Shown one piece after another: positions 1 to 10,781 of a stretch of 64,000 nucleotides of DNA. Below the pieces are notes generated by a model. That model saw nothing but the letters and a program-made list of their open reading frames with translations. It made no database searches and had not been told where the DNA came from. The stretch comes from Gaeumannomyces sp. JS-464 (lineage: Eukaryota > Ascomycota > Sordariomycetes > Magnaporthales > Magnaporthaceae), in the NCBI GenBank assembly GCA_002197995.1, contig NGZR01000002.1:6014001-6078000 (forward strand), in the 5' to 3' direction. The first letter of the stretch is position 1; each line of letters begins with the position of its first letter. Both the position numbers and the translations under genes were made by a program.

Positions 1-3000
1 CGCTCAATCAGAAGGCGGGCGGTATGGATGCTTCCACTCCCGCACGCCGCCTGGAGCGCGGTCCCGTACATGCCGCCCTTGGCGTTGGGGTCCGCGCCGT
101 GGTCGAGCAGCACGCGGACGTTCTCCTTCCCGCCGTGTGCGCTGGCCACCTGCAGCGCATTTCCGTAGACGCCGCCCTGCTGGTTGATGTTGGCGCCTTT
201 TTCAAGGAGAAGCTCGAGCCATGTGGTTTTCAACGCACTTGCCGCAGCGGCACATAGTGCGCTTCCGAATTTACCTCCAATGGCGTTAACATCGGCACCA
301 CTCTCTACCAACAGTTTGAGCGTATCCAACCGCCATTGGTGTTTGCAGGCGGCTTGCAGGGCGTTACCATATTTCCCCCCTTGTACGTTAACGTTGGCGC
401 CCTTTTCCAGCAAAAACGGGATAATATCGCTCGAGCTCGAGTTCTTGCAAGCTGCTTGCAGGGCAGTTTCGTATTTCCCGCCCCGGGCATTGACGTCGGC
501 GCCATTTTCCAGCAAAAGCTGACATGTGATGCGCCCCAATGGAAACTGGCCCAAGCAAGCTGCTTGTAGGGCAGTCCCATATTTCCCGCCCCGGGCATTG
601 ACGTCGGCGCCATTTTCCAGCAAAAGCTGACATGTGATGCGCCCCAATGGAAACTGGCCCAAGCAAGCTGCTTGTAGGGCAGTCCCATATTTCCCACCCT
701 GTGCATTGACGTCAGCGCCCCTCTCAAGCAAAAGCTCGATGAGATTGTGCACTTCACCGGCGCAGGCGGCTTGCAGGGCGTTACCATATTTCCCCCCTTG
801 TGCATTAACGTCGGCGCCTCTCTCTAGCAATGACAAAAAATGCGCATTATAGTAACGAAGGTCGGCCTGCCGCCTTGTGTAACGCAGTCCCTTGCACGCC
901 ACCACCCGCATTTATGTCAGCGCCGCTATCGAGCAGAAACTCTAGGGCTTGGGTAGGGCGGGAACCATAAGTCGATACAGCACGCGCTAGAGCGCACTCC
1001 GCCTCGTCGGTTGACAAGTTCAGATCGGCCCCGCGTCTGACAAGTAGTTGAACCACTTTGAGGCGATTCTTAGATGCGGCGGCTTGTAAAGCGGTCCCAA
1101 TTGCACCGTGTTGCGCATTGATGTCAGCGTCGTGGTCGAGCAGGAGATCCACAATCTCTGCATGTCCCCCCTCAGCTGCTGCGCGCAGTGCGCATCCGAG
1201 TGTTGCATTCTCTGCATTAACAAGGGCACCCATGTCTAGGAGGAGATGGACGATTGCCTTGCTCCCTCCATATGCCGCATCCGAAAGCGTTGCATCCAAA
1301 TCCTCCTGTGTCAAGTACTTGCAGGTGTTGGGACTTTTGCAGAGTAGCATCTTTGTGAGCTGGAGAAAGCCGAGCCGGGCAGTGAAGCACTGCGGTCGGT
1401 GAAACATGTAAGAAGGGGTCCTATAGTCAAAGTTCGACCTGTTCTCATACAGAGTCCAGCGCAGGCTGTTGCTCCGGATGCTGAGGGCGCGTGCAGCGAC
1501 CTGGATGACCTCGGTCGGCCAATCCTCGCGCGGCACCATCTCAAGATGTCGCGTCCAGTTAAGGGCCGCGTATCGTTGCAAACAGAGGCCCCTGGCTTCC
1601 AAATAGCCTATGGTGCTGGAGTAGAGGTGGTAGGAGAGGCACGAGTACGCAACGTGTAGGTGGGCTTCGACCTCGCTGAATGAGTAGAATCGCTTGGCCG
1701 GGTCCTCAGCAGTCCGAGCAGACGTTAGATACTCCTTGACTGAAAAATGAGCCAGCCGCACATGCGTGCTGCTCGCTTTGAAGTCGCTGCAGCCGCCGCA
1801 TTCGCTGCATGCGTCGGAGTCGTGGGAGTCACTGTAGATTTTGTAGGTGACAACTAGGCCAGATAAATATTTCAAGAAGATTTCGGGTTTGAACAGTCGC
1901 TCGGCATCATTTAAGGGGACGGCACATTCCGGGCGGAGGATGAAGATCTCAGCAAGCTGTTCAGGCTTGAGGTCCTCATTCGACGAGGCGAGCCACTTGA
2001 GCGCGCTTACGATCGGGGCTCGGAAATCCTTGTTTAGGCTTTGGAGAATCCTGTCGTATGTTGCATCGAGTCCAGGAGGGATGTTTTGGAGCGCCTTACG
2101 GATGGCCGACTCAGAAGCGAGATCTTTAAGGGCCTCGAGCTGGCGAGAGACATATAGGAACCTAGAACACCTGTTAGTGATAGCACAGTGTTGCGCATGT
2201 ACCTGAATCGACCCCATTACGTACATGCCGTCCGCTTTCTTCAGCAACAATTTCCTCGTATCGGCCTTAAGATCGACGGGCCAGAAGCTGTAGTCGGCGG
2301 ATGCGAGCGTTTTGTCGATGTATAAACCGATATCTCCATTGTGCCTCGATTGGTTCGTCGTTAGATCTAGCGCCATTCCAAACGGGCTAGGGATGACGGG
2401 GTCCATCGCCGCGCTTAATATCTAACTCCGGTCGACTGGTGCAAAGGATATGAAGATTGCCTGGCATCGCGACAATGATACGATCGAGGCTGTCTAGCAG
2501 CTTCTTTCGCTCATTGGCCAAAGTCGGGCATTCGTCCACAGCGTCAATGACAACAAATACTGCCGAAAACCCGCGTGTAGTAGCCAGCAGTGCGGACTCT
2601 AGGGTCTTTGTGTCAGGGCGCCCGCCGCCGTCCTTGTACTCGCTAAGTCGCTTTACTGGCTGAGGCGTGTCGGGCCTGCTGGCACAAAGCTGCCTGACAA
2701 GCGATGCGAGCATCACGGCCAGGCTCTGTTTCTTCGAATCGCTGAAACTAAAGAAAAAGTAGGCAATGGCGATGTCGGGTTCGGCTGCGTATCCGTCCTT
2801 CAGGTGCTTGATGACCGACGAGCTTAGGACTGACTTCCCAGAGCCAGCTGTTTATAAGGAGGTGAGTATCTAGTCAGCGGAATCCCGGCAATAAAGGCAA
2901 GAGCTACCGGACATACCCTTTCCATAAAGCCATAGCAGAGAGCCTCCTAAAGATTCCTTCCATGTCCGGAACTCTGCGCTGTCACTCACTAGCCAGTCGC

Positions 3001-4254
3001 CAGTGCCATCCTTGTGCAAATCGCGTGCGGCGTTGTACATCGTAGTGTGGTCGCTATCACAGAGCCATTCAAGGAGTCTCCTGCGCTCCTCGTCTGCCCG
3101 GGCTTTTTCGACCGCATTCCGAAGTCCGGTTAGATCTGCGCCGATCGCTTGCAGGCTGTGCACGCTCTCCTGGTGTCGCTTCTCGAGCTTTTCGCACTCC
3201 TCGTCGTACTTCTTGTCCCTCCAGTCCTTGTGTAGGTCATTCAGGGCGCTCTCATGACCTTTAATCTCGCGGACCAGCTCATCCCACCCGTCCCATTTGG
3301 TCATATCCCGCGCTAAGCGAATCGCAGCCAATTTTGAAAGGTAGCAGTAGGCCTTAACCTGGAACTTAAGGATCTGGAGGTAGAGCTTTCCCAATGCTTC
3401 TTTGTACTCAGCATGACATAGTAGGGACAACTCTTGTTGACCGGCCTTTGACTCGTAGCGCCGGTAGTAGCGATCCTCCCACATGCGGCTCCGGGCGATG
3501 ACAGTCGAGATATACTCGAGGCCTTTGGCGAGGGAAACGTCCTGTTCCGTAGGATTCGTGAGGAGCTATCCATCGTTGCCAACTGATCGTTAGCCTTCGC
3601 CCAGAACGGAACCATATTTCGTAACAATCAACTTACCGACAGCAATAGACTAGCGCCAGCCCATGCTATGGAAGCGTACGGGTTTGAGCTCGTGGCGTCC
3701 GTGATGAACTGGTTTGCAGAGCTGACAACGCTCAATATGGGCCCCACCACTTCTTTGATCAGGAGCTCGGAGCCGCCGAACTTCAGCCTCCACGCATCCC
3801 TCTTGACCTCGTCCATCTTGTGCTGCAGGATCGTCGCCATCCGGTCTCTTCTGTTGGCTTTGGGGCCGAGGATCAAATCGAACCCGGCGGCCAGGTCCCC
3901 GCAGAGCTCGGCTTCGTAATCCTTGATGAGGTCTGCATCCTCCTCCTCCCGGAGATTCTCGTATGCCGTGTTCCAGAGCTCGTGGATCGGTGTACCACTC
4001 GCTTGTGTCCGAACTGCGAGCGACGGTGACGGTGAATTCGGTTCTATCGCGGTAGCGGTCAAGTGATCTCCGTTTGGCGAGGGTTCCTGGTTGGCATTAG
4101 TCCATGCTTGGTGGCTCGGGGCAGTCGTCACAGCCGCCGAGCTCGACGGACTCGCTGGCCCGGTGTCCGATGGGTCGGTGTTGCCATCGGGCCGCCCCCG
4201 AAGCTTCTGCTTGAGCTTCTCGAACTTCTGCTTGAACCTAGTACGACGATCCAT
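1..4254 (-). CDS. NACHT-ankyrin NLR-type (STAND) protein, 3' end outside window, two frameshifts
   Basis: Exons on minus read 4254-3637, 3565-2917, 2847-2225 and 2170 to beyond position 1. Domains in order: a Ser/Pro/Thr-rich leader, a fungal NACHT_N-like helical domain (starts near IHELWNTAYENL, ends near 3000), then a NACHT ATPase whose P-loop GKAGSGKS forms only across the 69-nt intron. A Walker-B-like FVVIDAVDECP and sensor-like CTSRPE follow, then a winged-helix-type linker (RQLEALKDL ... LDATYDRIL) and at least a dozen ankyrin repeats. Established for the family: fungal NLR/STAND proteins are cytosolic signal switches tied to non-self recognition and regulated cell death; the role here is inferred. 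The start is the first Met of the open frame. Two single-base frame shifts, near 2415 and near 855, break an otherwise continuous gene, so it is a recent pseudogene or carries assembly errors. It is the last normal gene before the AT-rich block. Confidence 0.9.
472..695 (-). repeat. perfect 108-bp tandem duplication of an ankyrin repeat
   Basis: Positions 472-587 are identical to 580-695 with a shift of exactly 108 nt, which is 36 residues (one repeat plus linker, containing LLLENGADVNARGG). Neighbouring repeats are clearly diverged, so this copy is recent. Confidence 0.95.
2171..2224 (-). other. intron 3 of the NLR gene
   Basis: GTACGT donor, CTAAC branch and CAG acceptor. It is 54 nt, a multiple of three and without a stop, so the frame also reads through it. 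Removal restores the family-typical stretch ending in SRQLEALKDL. Confidence 0.7.
2848..2916 (-). other. intron 2 of the NLR gene, inside the P-loop codons
   Basis: GTATGT donor at 2916, CTGAC branch-like site and CAG acceptor, 69 nt. Removal creates the Walker A motif GKAGSGKS, which strongly supports the boundaries. Confidence 0.9.
3566..3636 (-). other. intron 1 of the NLR gene
   Basis: GTAAGT donor at 3636, CTAAC branch site and TAG acceptor, 71 nt, phase 0. Splicing joins the helical N-terminal domain in frame (LLLS to LLTNPTEQD). Confidence 0.85.
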
Positions 4255-5165
4255 TGTTTAAGGTGCTTGTCCACACGTTTGTTCGACAAGGAAGAACCGT
4301 AGATGTTGTTGCTACCCGACGAGGAATCGAGACATTGAGGCCCAGCGAACTCCCAGCCTTACCTCCTTGTCGGTCGCTGCAGGCTTGGCCAATGAGAATG
4401 ATCCATGCCCAACTTCCCCTCAAACTCACGTGCACAGTGAAGGCAGCCACTGGGCCCGTACGGCATATTTGCTACCAATCCTGCGCCACAACTGGTCACC
4501 ATTTACTCCCTGTCGACGGTGGCTACTCCATCCTCAACGCCGTTATTCCAATCAAGCCGGAGATGGAGGCGGCTGGATAAAAAGAAGTCCACCGAATTTG
4601 TGCTTGATGAAGACATCTTGTTGGCTGGGAGAAGAGGATCGGCGGGGGCTATCCAACGGCACGCAAGGCGGTAGCCCCGTCTCGAGCTAGGCGCCCAGAA
4701 TGGTAGCTCCGCCGCGGTCTGCCTGATCATGTCTCGGGAGGCGTAGCCGTTTCTAGCCCCATTCTCTGCATGCGAGACGCAGCGCGGCGGGTTGGACGGA
4801 GCAAACCGGTGTTGTCAAATTATTTCCATCCCAGGAGTTACCTTAGTCCACGACACAGCATGGGCCCATTGTGCGTTCGTCACAAAACGAAGACCCTATT
4901 CGCAGGTAGGCCGGAGCGAATGGCTGGAGCTAAAGTTTATATTAAGAAAGAAACACGGTCGAAAGCAAAGCGCCGTAAGCAGATGTTAGGTATACGGATT
5001 AAAAGATGGCGGCGAACATAAAGCAGGCTAGCCTATGAATATTACAACGGGAATGCCTCAAGGACCAGGACGTCCCCTTGGCCGCAGGGAGATAAGAAAT
5101 GAGCCGCGGTAATAAAAACGAGCGTCGAAACTATCGCCCCCTTTTGGAGACGTAAGGAGCCCCAA
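4255..5165. other. unique spacer upstream of the NLR gene
   Basis: Balanced composition with no supported gene. Short open frames here show no recognisable domain and no conserved start context. It should contain the NLR promoter, but no convincing core element is visible. The block ends abruptly where chromovirus homology begins. Confidence 0.5.
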
Positions 5166-5169
5166 GCAG

Positions 5170-5496
5170 TTTAAAATGTTATAATTTAAACGGTTCTGAT
5201 TAAAACATTCCACGTATTAAAACGAGTTTTAAAAAAAGGCTTTACACCTTTTAAGCTTTAAAACCTCGTGGCAAAAAAAACAAAAAGGCATTTCGACGGC
5301 AGAAAAAACGACTTAAGCAAATAGGTCCTTGCGTTAAAGGTATTTTTTTAGCAAAGGGACGTTTTCGCACCCGACCGAACAATTCGTTAATTAAAAAAAA
5401 GAGGGAAAATGGTAAAAAAGGAAAGTATTTACCAATTAATGGGAAGCAGGGCAGCAAATATAGCTAAAAAGATTTGGTTTAAAAAAGGAAACCTAA
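5170..5496 (+). mobile_element. chromovirus 3' internal end (plus orientation)
   Basis: Matches the reverse complement of the region just inside the left LTR of the complete element (about 49,252-49,600), including GGAAACCTAA directly before the LTR. The minus strand keeps an open frame at 5457-5251, the start of the antisense ORF seen in that element. It marks the edge of the AT-rich block. Confidence 0.75.
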
Positions 5497-5863
5497 TATT
5501 ACGACCAGTATGCAAGCCCCTAAAGCACAAAAAGGGAAGGGCTTTAAACAATGCTTTTACCCCGCATTATTGGGATATATAAAAGCACGTAATTAGCTTA
5601 TTTAAACTGGATTTTTAAATTTTTAAATAAAGCCATAAATTTAAAGGATTTTTGGATTTTTAGACAAAGCTACAAATTTAAAAAAATCTTTAAATCTTTA
5701 AATAAAGCCACAAATCCAAAAAGCTATTAAGGAAAAAAAAGTGTATATAAAAAGCGGGTTTCCTTTTGTTTTAAATAGCTTGGATTAAGGCTTCGGCATT
5801 AGTTAACCTAAGTTAGCTCCAAAGCGCCCTTTTAGGCAAGCAATTAAACTATTGTTACCAAGT
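5497..5863 (+). repeat. chromovirus LTR, 3'-truncated
   Basis: Starts TATTACGACCAG (from TGTTACGACCAG) and carries the family's ATTTGTGG-type repeats, a TATATAAAA box and the TTCGGCATTAGTTAAC block. It stops after GCAAGCAATTAAA, where a reversed LTR begins. Confidence 0.75.
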
Positions 5864-6058
5864 TGTTACAATTAGGGGTTTGCTTTTAAAATAGGGCACC
5901 TCGGGGTAAAAAGGACAGTATCGCTAATTTGGCTAACAGGGAACACGTGACTTAAAAGGACAATTTAATTGCTTGCCCTAAGGGATGCCTGGGAGCTAAC
6001 TTAAGTTAACTAATGCAAAAGCTTTAGTTAAAGCTGCCTAAGACAGTAAGGAATCCGC
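5864..6058 (-). repeat. reversed chromovirus LTR fragment
   Basis: Begins TGTTACAATTAGGGG, the LTR 3' end read in reverse, and matches the start of the LTR at 55,820. It breaks off at the next plus-oriented LTR. Confidence 0.75.
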
Positions 6059-6502
6059 TATTACGACCAGCATGCAAGCCTTTAGGACAGCAAGGCAAAA
6101 GGGGGCCCCGAAGTGGTGCCTCCGCCCCGCCTTAGTTACGTGGAGTTACGTAAGCCAAAAAGGATTTGTGGATTTGTAATAAAGCAACAAATTCGAAAAG
6201 GGATTTGTGGATTTGTAACAAAGCAACAAATTCAAAAAGGATTTGTGGATTTGTAGCAAAGCTACAAATTTAACCCAATATAAAGCAAAAAGCAGCGTAT
6301 ATATAAAAAATGGATTTCCTATTATTTTAGGTAGCTTTAACTAAAGCTTCGGCATTAGTTAACCTAAATTAGCTTTTAGGCATCCCTTAAAGCAAGCAAT
6401 TAAACCGGCCTTTTAAATTACGTAAATTTTTAAGCACTTACGATATTATCTAATCCACCTTTAAAGCGCCCTACCTTAAAAGCAAACCTTTTAATTGTAA
6501 CA
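6059..6502 (+). repeat. 5' LTR of copy A (444 bp)
   Basis: Bounded by TATTACGACC and TTGTAACA. It holds three tandem ATTTGTGGATTTGTA-type units and a TATATATAAAA box. It is followed by TTTTAACTAATTTTATTTAG, the conserved leader of all copies. Confidence 0.85.
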
Positions 6503-6519
6503 TTTTAACTAATTTTATT

Positions 6520-7560
6520 TAGCGCTTTACCGAAAAACCGGATAATGCAGTTATAACGAGCAGTAGTAAAAAGCTTAAAAAGGAAAAAACCACGGTTTTT
6601 ACTTTTAACAGTGTTAAGTACGACCTTAATAAAGCCGTTAACACGGCCAGCCTTTTTAAGCTTATAGCGGACGAAATCGCCAAAGGCTAAAATGAAGTAA
6701 AACAATGTACTACGAAGTTGGTGTCCTTCGAAGCACTTATCGCAATTTAAACGTACAAATTCCCGTTTTTGGATTTTTACGGAAAAAAAAAACGGCAAAT
6801 TTAAAACGTTTTTTACCAAGTGCAAAAGCTATTTTAAGTTTTACGAATAATAGTTCGTACGCGAAAAATAAAAGGTCGTTTACATTACTACCAAGTTAAA
6901 CGGTAAAGTAAAAAAATGGTTTTAGCCGATTTAAAGCGATTATTTTAAAAAATACGAAAGTAGTTAAAAAATTATTAAGTTTATTTTCGCTAACTTTGAA
7001 ACCTTCGGAAAAAAAATCGGAAAAGTGTTCGAAATAATCGACGAAACCCAAATCGCCGAAAAAAATTTGCTAACCTTTAAATAGCGAAAGCTTACGGCCA
7101 AATACGCAGCGGACTTTTAACGGATTAGCACTAAGCTTAATTAAAGCGACGCTACGTTAATATTGCATTTTTATAACGAATTGCGCGAGGATGTAAAAGA
7201 TAAATTCGCAAAGCAAAATCGCCCGGAGTTTTTTACGGATTACGTTCGAAACGCGGTCCGTATTAGCGATAAATTGTACGAACGATAATAGGAAAAAAGA
7301 GGCTATAAATAAAAAAAAGTGGTGTAAAACAAAGCCAATTAGAAAAAGGTTAAATAGCAGCCGATTATAGCATACGGCTCGTACTTAAGCCTTATAAACC
7401 TTAGCGTAAAAGCTGCGTACTAGTAAAGGCAGTACAAAAAACCAAAGCAAAATTTAAAAGATAGGAAATGCTTTAAATGCGGCCAAACCGGCCACATAAA
7501 AGTTACTTGCTTTTAGCGGGATAATAACCGCCAAATAGCGAACTTTTAACGAATATAAAA
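6520..7560 (+). pseudogene. gag: chromovirus gag, RIP-degraded
   Basis: The plus strand still spells capsid-like sequence in broken frames, for example DYVRNAVRISDKLYER near 7,240-7,290. A clear CCHC zinc knuckle (KCFKCGQTGHIKVTC) lies near 7,466-7,510. Stops occur where Trp or Gln are expected. The protein would form the virus-like particle core and bind element RNA. Confidence 0.8.
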
Positions 7561-8412
7561 AAGCTTAACAAAAAGGATTATGCTTTAAAGCAATGTTTAG
7601 CTGGACGTATTATTACGACGAGTTATATGCCATATATTAGTTTAACAAAAAGGTTACCGAATGGTACCCTTAAAAACCTCGGAAATATATGTATGTTTAA
7701 AATTATAAAACTTAAATACGATAACGAAGGCGAATAACGCGTTATTTTCGAACTTATAAGCTTGGAAAAAAAAACGACGCCGTCCTTCGTGGGATTTAAA
7801 AAAGAGTAACCTTAGCGAGCGGTTCGGAGGAAGGAAAAGCCCGAAAAAAGCTTTTAAGCTAAATACACCTTTTTTAAAAGTCGGAAAATTTAAACACCAA
7901 CGTTAAAATAAACCAAAACGGTTAAAACCTTAAAATAGCTAAGTTTTAAAAACGAGCAAAAAGCTCGAGCGGCGAAACCTTTATACCTATAGTTCGCGAA
8001 AGCTAAGCAAATTAAAAGAATTAACGCGCTTTTACACCTTTCGACGTTTTAAAATGTTTTTAAAATGTTAAGGTTTTAAAACACCCAAATGGTTTATTAT
8101 ATTACGCTACCCCGGCGGACGGAAATAATAGCTAACCTTTATTATAGTTTAGCGATTAGCAGGAAGTTAAGTATATTAATTATAGGTTTAATAACGCAAG
8201 CGAGCTAAAATAAGCTGCGTTAAAACCTAAGGATTACCCTAGCATCGGCATGGAACACCCCGGACATTTGTACCTTATTTAGGCAAAATGCATTTACGGA
8301 AAGTGCAAATTCCACTTACGGCCTAAACTTAAGTACGACTTTTTCCACGGAGATTAGGAAGTTAGCCTAAAGTTAAGCCCCGTTTGGTATTCCAGTTGCC
8401 ACGATAATAAGC

Positions 8413-8708
8413 TTAAGCGTTTGCGGAAATAAAAAAAAGTGTGGTTTAAAAGGAAAATGCGCGCGATCCGGCGCGGCATTAACGTTATGGAGAAATTGGA
8501 ACGGGTTGAGCGAAAGGAGGCTGGAAAGGCTGCCGACCAAGCGCTTACCGTTTTTTTAAGTTCGCTGGTTCCCGACTTTCCTTTTTTATCCCCGAATTGG
8601 GCCGATTTCGGGGTTACGCATAACCCAAATCTCCTAGCCTTGCTCGGTTCCAGTAAATCTTTTACTTTGGTGCGGGTATCCCGAATTAGAGCCCGAGTTC
8701 CGGTATAA
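8413..8708 (+). pseudogene. antisense ORF of the chromovirus (3' part)
   Basis: An open frame of 89 codons from 8,439 on the strand opposite to gag-pol. Its basic helical segment (MRAIRRGIN, then LERVERKEA and AADQA) aligns with the ORF at 49,520-49,783 (MRAVRRGIN, LKRIEREEA, ADQAA). The N-terminal half is missing because the element is cut at 8,413. Function unknown. The protein pattern recalls small CxxC/coiled-coil hypothetical proteins common in ascomycete repeats. Confidence 0.5.
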
Positions 8709-8759
8709 GGGTTAACTTTTTTTCCAGGGCCTTTTAATGGTAGTTTTTAAAAGCTTCCA

Positions 8760-8900
8760 GTGCTTTTTCAAAATTGGTTTCCTTTTTCCAAATGCTTTTT
8801 TCGATTCCGTACCCAGCTTATTTAATTAAGTAATATTTAATCCCGTTAATTATATCCTCGTTTAAAAAAATTTTAATTTCGTACTTTTATTTTAAATTAA
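8760..8900 (-). pseudogene. chromodomain at the integrase C-terminus of copy B
   Basis: The minus strand reads a chromodomain-like core around KYYLIKWAGYGIEKSIW. In chromoviruses this module follows the integrase and steers insertion toward modified chromatin. The same module occurs at 50,325-50,495. Confidence 0.65.
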
Positions 8901-10781
8901 CTTTTATTAATTTGTTGCTTTCCGTATTAAATAGTGCGGGTTTAAATAGGGAAACGTAAAAAACCGGGTGGGATTTTATAATTAATAGCAATCGAAATTC
9001 GTAATTAACGTTTTAACCTTTTTTTAATATTTTAAAAGGTTTTAATTTTTTATCGTCTAACTTATCGCTTAATCGTTTTATTTTAATATTGCGTCGAAAA
9101 AAATAAACGCTATCCCTTTTTTTAAAAGGGTTTTTCAATTTTTTATTTATTTGTTTAAGTGGATATGCGTTATCGTAGTTTTTTAAGCTTAGTTTAGAAA
9201 TGTTTATGCAATTTAATAAGCTTTTTTTATTTGTATTTCCGCTATTAAAGCATATTTTCCTACTTTAGGTTTTCCGTACGTTATAAGCGTAAACCCGTAA
9301 TTTGCATAAAACGGCGTAATTTTTATGCTTTAGTATACTGAATTGTTATACGCGAATTGTCTTATAAAAAGTAATTATACCTAGTTATTTTATTTATAAT
9401 TAACGTAGTAACGTAAATATTATTTTATGGTTTGGTTTGTTCGTTTTATTTATCCATCCGTTTAAAAATAATAAATTATCGATAAAAAGTGTTTTGTTTT
9501 TAAATTAGCTGTAAGTTTTTTCTAAAATTTGCTTATAAATAGCTTGTTTTTATCCGTAATTAAACGGTTTAACGTTTCGTATTCCGCATTACATTCCTAA
9601 CGAAAACGTATGCTAGCTTTTTAACGTTGCTACTTTTTTTATAAAACAAGAATAAAGTGTACTTAATAAGCTTATTTACTATTACTAATATACTATAGTA
9701 TTAAACGTTCGTTATAAATTTTTATAATTTGGGTAGTTTAACGATAAAATTTGTAATAACTTTTTATTATGCTTTGTTAAGCGCTGGTAAAAGTTATAGC
9801 AATTTATAAAGTTAATGCTTGTTAGTTTTGTTTTTTGCGTAACTTTTACAATTTTTAATTACTTGGTATATTTTAGCTTTAGTTTTTGTAAACCCGTAAT
9901 GCTGCTAAAATCGTTTCCAGGTTTTAATTACCTTTTAGTATTTATAAGCCAGCTGCTTATGGATTTGTTGGATTTTTTTAAAGGTTTACTTTTATTTATT
10001 TATTTGTTTTATCTAGCGTTCGTTATACCGGAATTAAGGATTTATTTAACTTTTCGGTTAAGATTGTACGAGTTTGTTTTAATATATCGACCTCGTAATT
10101 TAGTCGGCGGTTAAAAGATTCGCTTGTTCGTTTTTCGGCCTTTTCCGGTATTCGATCCGGATATCGTAATTTTAAAAAAATTCGCTCTATTAAACTTATT
10201 GTTTGTTTAAGTTTTTGCTAGTAATAAAGTGTAATAGGTTTTTATAATCCGTATATATTATTATTTAATGTTTTGCTTCGTATACGTACGGGCGCCACTT
10301 TTTAAAAGCTCGGATAACCGCAAAAAGCTTTTTATCGTGGATTTAGTAATTTAATTTAAATTTGTTAAGCTTTTACGAAAAAACAACGCACGGGTATAGT
10401 TTTCCCTTTTGATTTTTTTGTTCGAATTATCTTTTAATAGCGTAATTTAACGCATCGGTTTTAATTTCGAAAGGTTTGTTTAAATTTAGCATTGTTAATA
10501 TTAGTTTTTATATTACGGCGTCCTATAACATTTCGAAAGCGTTTTATTTTTATTTCCCTTAATAGAATTAGGCGTTATTTTTAGTAAAATTTGTAAATAA
10601 TGCAGCCCTTTTGCTAAAACTTTAAATAAACCGTTTGTAAAAGTTTAAAAACTTTAAAAACTTTCGTACTTTTTTAACGTTAATAAATACAAGCCATTTT
10701 TTAACTTTTTAAACCTTTTTAAAGTTTATAAAAATTTATTTTAACGTAATTATAAACTTTAAAAAAGCGACTTTTTAAGTA

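Larger units (their letters stand above)
6059..8412 (+). mobile_element. chromovirus copy A: 5' LTR, gag and start of pol, truncated
   Basis: A plus-oriented Ty3/Gypsy fragment. The LTR is followed by gag and the first part of pol, homologous to the reverse complement of about 55,819-53,900 in the complete element. Near 8,412 it runs directly into copy B in the opposite orientation, so the rest is lost or inverted away. Confidence 0.85.

Noticed and set aside
305..805. 166-codon minus frame over the ankyrin region
   Set aside because: Frame-shifted shadow of the ankyrin repeats; the true frame spells GADVNAQGG-type repeats.
2171..2224. Retained reading through NLR intron 3
   Set aside because: The stretch is open, but it has good donor, branch and acceptor sites and disrupts a conserved family segment, so an intron is preferred.
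4254..5021. Open frames of 65-108 codons upstream of the NLR gene
   Set aside because: No domain, no conserved start or splice context, and overlapping frames on both strands; consistent with chance in balanced-GC DNA.
9815..10114. 99-codon plus-strand frame
   Set aside because: Lies antisense to chromovirus pol; Phe/Leu-rich composition is a by-product of AT-rich codons.
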